This document shows, in pieces, positions 59,301 through 64,000 of a stretch of 64,000 nt of DNA (the stretch's first letter is position 1; each line of letters begins with the position of its first letter). The DNA lies in NCBI RefSeq assembly GCF_910592395.1, contig NC_088309.1, positions 3,970,501 through 4,034,500 on the forward strand, given 5' to 3'. The notes beneath the pieces are model-generated. The model saw only the letters and a list, made by a program, of their open reading frames with translations, ran no database searches and was not told the DNA's origin. The stretch comes from Lineus longissimus. Lineage: Eukaryota > Nemertea > Pilidiophora > Heteronemertea > Lineidae. A program made the translations under genes and the position numbers.

Positions 59301-62105
59301 TGCTGCTTTCAGTACCGTGCCGTGGGGATTTTGGCTTATTCATGTTGAGAAGACGATGCAATAAATGTGATCTTTTACGAGAGAAAGGCGTCGATTTGCC
59401 TGACACTTTATCGACTTGGCTACCTGATTACTGAGATGCTGTCAAGGACCACTAGCCTATCTAATCCCAGTCTGCGCCGACGACACACGAGTGATGAAGG
59501 AGCCACACGCAATCTGTTGGATCCGGCGTGGGAGTGTCTTGCTGTTCGTGTTTTGGAGAATATATACTGTTGCACGCTTGTCCGGTCTCCCTTCTCGTTA
59601 GATGGTATTAACGTAGACATGAAAGGCGGAATACGTGCCGTATGTACGTCGCCTGTCAGCCAGTTTCAGCCTCGTACATGTAGTGTGTTATTACTTGAGT
59701 ATTCTCATCGCGCATCGAAGGAAACAATATATGATATGATATGTTTACCCGCATTAACTAATCTGTTCTTAAGAATCCTAATGCAGCAATTCATAGTCTC
59801 GGACTGACGCGAGTCTTGCTTTTAATACAGTGTGATTGGTAATGTATACATCAAAGTGGCACTTATTAATTGACCTCCCGGTAACTAAATCGATGCTGTG
59901 AACGATACTAATCATCTTATCGCATCGATCTTTACGCTGTACATTGTATCTTTTTACATGTTTTTCAAATCGATTGATAAACCGACAGTAATTAACAATT
60001 TCATGAATACAGATGCCACATGACGTACATGACTTCGTCATTTGCAACATGATATTTGAATTAACCACCGTATGATGTCGATGCTATCCCTCGACGTGCT
60101 TCACAAGTTACGTGACGGTTTCCACCATAATACGAACTTCTGTTGGTGCTGAAACGGACCGAAGATTTTCATAGTGCATATTTCTTGCCATTTCATTGAA
60201 CCATCTTTCATTCAACAACATGTACATGCATTTGCCGTCCATTCGCCGCCATCGTGATGCACTTCAGCAACACGAAATTCATTATTCTTTTCCATCTTCA
60301 ATCGGTATTTGCTTCCCCCTTACAGCCCCTTTACCCCCCTCCGCCTCTGGGCCTATGAGAGAGCATTTTGAATATGTGATAGCTGTTGCATCACTACTGA
60401 CGAATACCACGTGACCATTTGTAGAACAGCTAGAGTAGGAAATCAAAGAGTTAACTTCATTTATCGCCAGCTTTCAAAAAGTAGCGAGAATCGACGGAAA
60501 GTATTTCCTGCGTGTTATTTGCGACGGATGAGAATCCAATACTTCTTGCTCTAAGCGACTTCCGGTCTGTCGGCTGATGACGCTGATCGGGAAAGACAAG
60601 CGAATGAATTTTTCATTGCTTCGGGTTGTGTATATCATGAATTTGAATGCTTGAATGTTGAAAAATTTGACTCTATGTGTTCATGAATATATTTGTCTGG
60701 TGTAGTGGCGAAGCAAGAAGGGTCAGAATGCGATGATGTTGCTAAACCTAACCAGAACCAGAACCTTTCCAACTACACTAACTCAATCATAAACTGGACG
60801 GCCTCTCTTGTGCATATTAGAGGAATTGTCTTCCTAACGAAGGTTACCGATGATCTGACAATCCCCGCAGTCTCACCATTAGCTTCGTTAATGACACGGC
60901 TAATTAACCACGCGGAACTCATGCCTTACTTTCCGGCATGCGAGTATCATTGAGTACATCTTATGTGCAAATCAGTTTTGTGACACCAATGTATCTGAAA
61001 TAATACTTTTCTTCGATCGTATTTCTTGACATCAGCAAAAATTACCAAGGACAGGACTTCTATTGCGAAACCGGCGCCTCCAGAGGAAATCAATATCGTT
61101 GAAGTCAATCACAGGATGATTCCTGTGACTGGTTCATTTCCTTCCCGACTTCCCGACACGCACGAGTTTGTTATGCTCCCCACAAAAAAAAACATGCAAA
61201 AGAAGGGTTTGTTTGGAAGACCTTAATGTACGAGGATCGGGGTCGGTAATCAGCTTCCGCTGCCCATCAAGGAAAGGGCAAGGGCAAGGGAAGGGCTTTT
61301 CTGCTGACGAGAGCTGGTCGATGGCTTTCTTGGAGGCGGGAGGCGTACCTACTGCGGATAGTGATATCACAAATGCTGACGACAGCAATGCGTAACCATA
61401 CAGGTTCTGATTCATAAATCGTCTAAACAACTATGGCAAAATCAATTAAAAAATTGGAGGAGGAAGTTATATATGGATATCGCATAACACGTATTTATCA
61501 GAATATGTCAAAGCAATTACAAACAGATTTATCGGAAATAAAATATGTCCCGGTAACTAGAATCTACCAGGTCGGTAGTACAAACACACCATTTTAATTT
61601 CACCAATATAGATTAATGACAATACCGTGTTGCCGCGTGAAATGCATACGCAGCTATTATGATACGCTTTGATGTTGTTGCTCAATAAAGCTATTCCGAG
61701 TGCTCGGTTTTCTTTTGACATCCCCTGTTCTATTGATTCGTCTATTGAATTCATCATGTTTATCGATGTATATAAAAAATATTGATTAGAACGTATATAG
61801 CAATCGACACTTTAACAGGAATTGTATCCGGGAGGTTTCTTTTATTGGAAGACTGTAGGCAAGCCAATGGTCCAATAAGGTGACTAATGTGAAGAGTTGG
61901 AGAACTGGTGTGGTGCAAGCGCGATTGTCGATATGTCTGGCGTGTTCGATTACTTGCACTGCGCCTGCATGTACACACTCTTGTAAGGGCGGCTACAGCC
62001 TCAGTTCACCGCCAGTACGGTGACCTACTAACAACTAGCGCTTGTGGCGCCTGGCCGAAGTAATCTGCTCGTTACTTCGGGAAAGTCACGTGTTTTTGCA
62101 ACAAG
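56318..62105. other. Gene-poor stretch after paralogue 3
   Basis: Presumed 3' UTR first, then no supported genes. Contains short AT and (CAA)n microsatellites (about 56741-56755 and 57220-57237). Frames at 59367-59807 and 60693-60953 have no recognisable domain. At 61026-61395 two plus-strand frames meet at a 9-A run (61184-61192) and might be one frameshifted ORF. Confidence 0.4.
57220..57237. repeat. (CAA)n microsatellite
   Basis: Six CAA triplets in the presumed 3' flank of paralogue 3. Confidence 0.85.
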
Positions 62106-62288
62106 ATGGCAGGTCGTCAGACTCACTCCGAGCACAACGCCACTTTGAGAATTGCCATCTATCCAGCACCTCTGACGACACCTCAAACGTCATTCTTTAC
62201 TGTTCACACCATGTGTTCTGCAATCGATCCAGAGATGGAGGAACTGAAGAAAATGAAGAACCTTCGATGCCAGTACACCAGAGTCTAA
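62106..62288 (+). CDS. Small hypothetical ORF after an E-box
   Basis: 60 codons from AACAAGATGG, a good initiation context, to TAA. Codon use looks coding-like, with many C-ending codons. A TCACGTG E-box lies 15-20 bp upstream. The predicted protein is soluble, with a Lys/Glu-rich stretch (D-P-E-M-E-E-L-K-K-M) and C-terminus Y-T-R-V. I do not recognise it. Downstream, TATATAAAGG near 62375 and a donor AGAG|GTGAGT near 62415 suggest another promoter or exon. It may be a first exon, a small gene or chance. Confidence 0.25.
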   Translation: MAGRQTHSEHNATLRIAIYPAPLTTPQTSFFTVHTMCSAIDPEMEELKKMKNLRCQYTRV

Positions 62289-64000
62289 CAGGAATGGGGC
62301 TGAACCTTACACGTCCCAATGGGCGCACATGGCAAAGATGCAATTCATTCAGCCATTCCTGTTCCCGCAAAAGAATATATAAAGGCTATCTATACCAATA
62401 TGACGACATCAGAGGTGAGTTCGGTTCATCAGTGCAATTTATATCAGATGCTATAGACACTACTGACTTGATCTATGGAGGTTTACTCCCAGCTCGTTGA
62501 TCATACATGTATACTATCAAGCGCGGGCTAATTGCAAAAGATGGCTTCGCAGTCGATATCTTATTTGTTCGGATAAACGCGGAGAGAGAGGGAGACCTAC
62601 CGTCTCTGTGTAGAGGGTTACCTCATCACTCCTGCGAGATCTCAAGACACTTTCCGATCACCTCAGTCACGATCCCTTCGTTTCGATCAAGCGTTCCTTT
62701 CACGTCAGAAGAAAAATTGAAGCCGATTGGTAATCTGGGATTTGGGTTAGTGATGCAGGATAACGAGCTATCCATCACCAGTTCGATCTTTCTCCTCCAG
62801 AACGCCGGATTCTACACATTGGGTGTCTGCGCTAGGTCCGTATCAAATAAAGACACATATAGCGCAGATTGAATGATTAAGACCTTATAAGACATTCTGG
62901 CACATGGGTACCGGCTGACAAAGTGCATTTTGTGATTGTAAATAAATCATTTTTTTACCTTAGACAGGCAGTGGTTGTTACTTTATCAAACTTATCGATT
63001 ACAAGGGAAGTGGGGTGGCAGGGTGGAAGGCCGAGATGTGATCAGAGGTGGGTGGGTTAGAGGCCTCGCCATTGTACCATTCGGTATTTTCGAATGGCCA
63101 AGGTGAAGCGCAGCTCGTGCACTCCTTGGTTACTGCAGGAAAGTTTCTTGCTTACATTCCGTCTTCACAGTGGCCCACTTCTTGGCCCCTTTCCTTGTCC
63201 TAGTAGGCCTACCGAAGGGACATTGGTGATCTTATAACCGATGAAGAAGCTGTGAAGTGTCTCCTCCTCCCCATAACAAGGCTGCCCAGCCAGGCTGTAA
63301 AGGCAATTCTTTATAGCCCTGCGGTAAGGGAGTTTTCCACGAAGTTATGACCAGCCGCCAGTTGAAGCGGGGTGGGCGACACGCCACTAATCCTGTTGCC
63401 GAGGATCTGTACTGCGGCTGCACAGCTGACACGAAAACCATGGCAACGGATTGATACATTGCGGACATATCATCTCAAATCAATGGTTGACCAACGTGTT
63501 GAAAAAAAGTGACACGCCCAGCATTTAAACTTGCCGCTCCCCAAGGCATGACCCAGTTTACCTGTCCAGGTAAAATGGCTGATTTAATTTGTTTACAATG
63601 CGATAGGTTACTTCTGTCCATAACGAGGCTTGTTTGCATAATTTATTCAGCCCCGCCACCATTGAATCAACGTGGTTTATAAATCGATAAGCGCCTGTAT
63701 TCATGCAAACACGACAAGTCTCCAATATGTGTGCACTTGGTCTTTTGTGTCGGGGTATTCGAGTTTGACCAGGTTTTGTCAAGCGAACCTCACAATAGGG
63801 TGTGTTGTGACTCATTTGGGCCACCAGAGGAATTTGAATATTAGGTTGTTGTACAGGGTGGTTTGGAACACCGGATTGTTTTTTATCCTTTATAGGATTT
63901 CATTTTATTCTGCTTGGATATAATACATCGATAGGTGAGTTGGTCTAAAATCGATTAAACGCGCAACATATAGTACGGTGCAAACTTGTATAAAGCGTTA
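62289..64000. other. Right end of window, no supported gene
   Basis: Contains the TATA-like and donor sequences mentioned for the preceding ORF, and several frames of 60-121 codons without domains. No repeat or RNA structure stood out. A gene continuing off the right edge is possible. Confidence 0.35.

Noticed and set aside
59367-59807. 146-codon plus-strand ORF
   Set aside because: No recognisable domain or start context, and an antisense frame is equally open.
62042-62500. 152-codon ORF overlapping the small ORF at 62106
   Set aside because: It begins at a non-ATG codon and its codon use is less coding-like than the 60-codon frame.

Overview
This is eukaryotic nuclear DNA. Genes are split by GT-AG introns, intergenic space is long and AT-rich, no operons are seen, and there are many short repeats and foldback structures. 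A PRDM14 orthologue with invertebrate-style compact introns, multicopy four-transmembrane proteins, and the frequent words TACATGTA and TAGGCCT suggest a marine invertebrate, either lophotrochozoan or invertebrate deuterostome. I cannot place it more precisely from sequence alone. No rRNA, convincing tRNA, CRISPR array or viral gene was found.

Layout. At 228-431 (minus) there is a possible signal-peptide exon, then about 6.5 kb with nothing I can support. At 6976-10949 (plus) lies an eight-exon PRDM14-type gene: a PR/SET domain followed by five zinc fingers. Its introns hold a decayed copy of the PR-domain exon and a triplicated exon/intron junction. At 12288-13358 sits a foldback transposon with a 9-bp target-site duplication, one arm of which has swollen into a 51-bp minisatellite. 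At 14108-14755 is an intronless Ras-like GTPase with unusual G1 and G3 residues, behind a TATA promoter. At about 16.26-16.70 kb (minus) is a possible degraded four-transmembrane exon. At 18128-22237 is an eight-exon family 1 glycoside hydrolase of the cytosolic beta-glucosidase type, with both catalytic glutamates.

The right half is gene-poor. It carries three related four-transmembrane genes on the plus strand (32205-33272, 40071-41333, 55667-56317). Each has its whole visible coding region in one exon with a splice acceptor just upstream of the ATG, which indicates duplication. They look CD20/MS4A-like in the membrane core. The first two have long tails sharing a W-G-E-Y-N-P motif, and the second ends in SH2-type and PDZ-type ligands, suggesting membrane scaffolds for signalling. 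Repeats there include four tandem 134-bp palindromes (51.86-52.40 kb) and MITE-like fragments.

The genes do not form an obvious pathway: a germline/neural-type transcription factor, a signalling GTPase, a glycosidase and a membrane-scaffold family. The strongest novelty candidates are the four-transmembrane family with its signalling tails, the foldback element, the palindrome array, and the duplication relics inside the PRDM14 and four-transmembrane genes.
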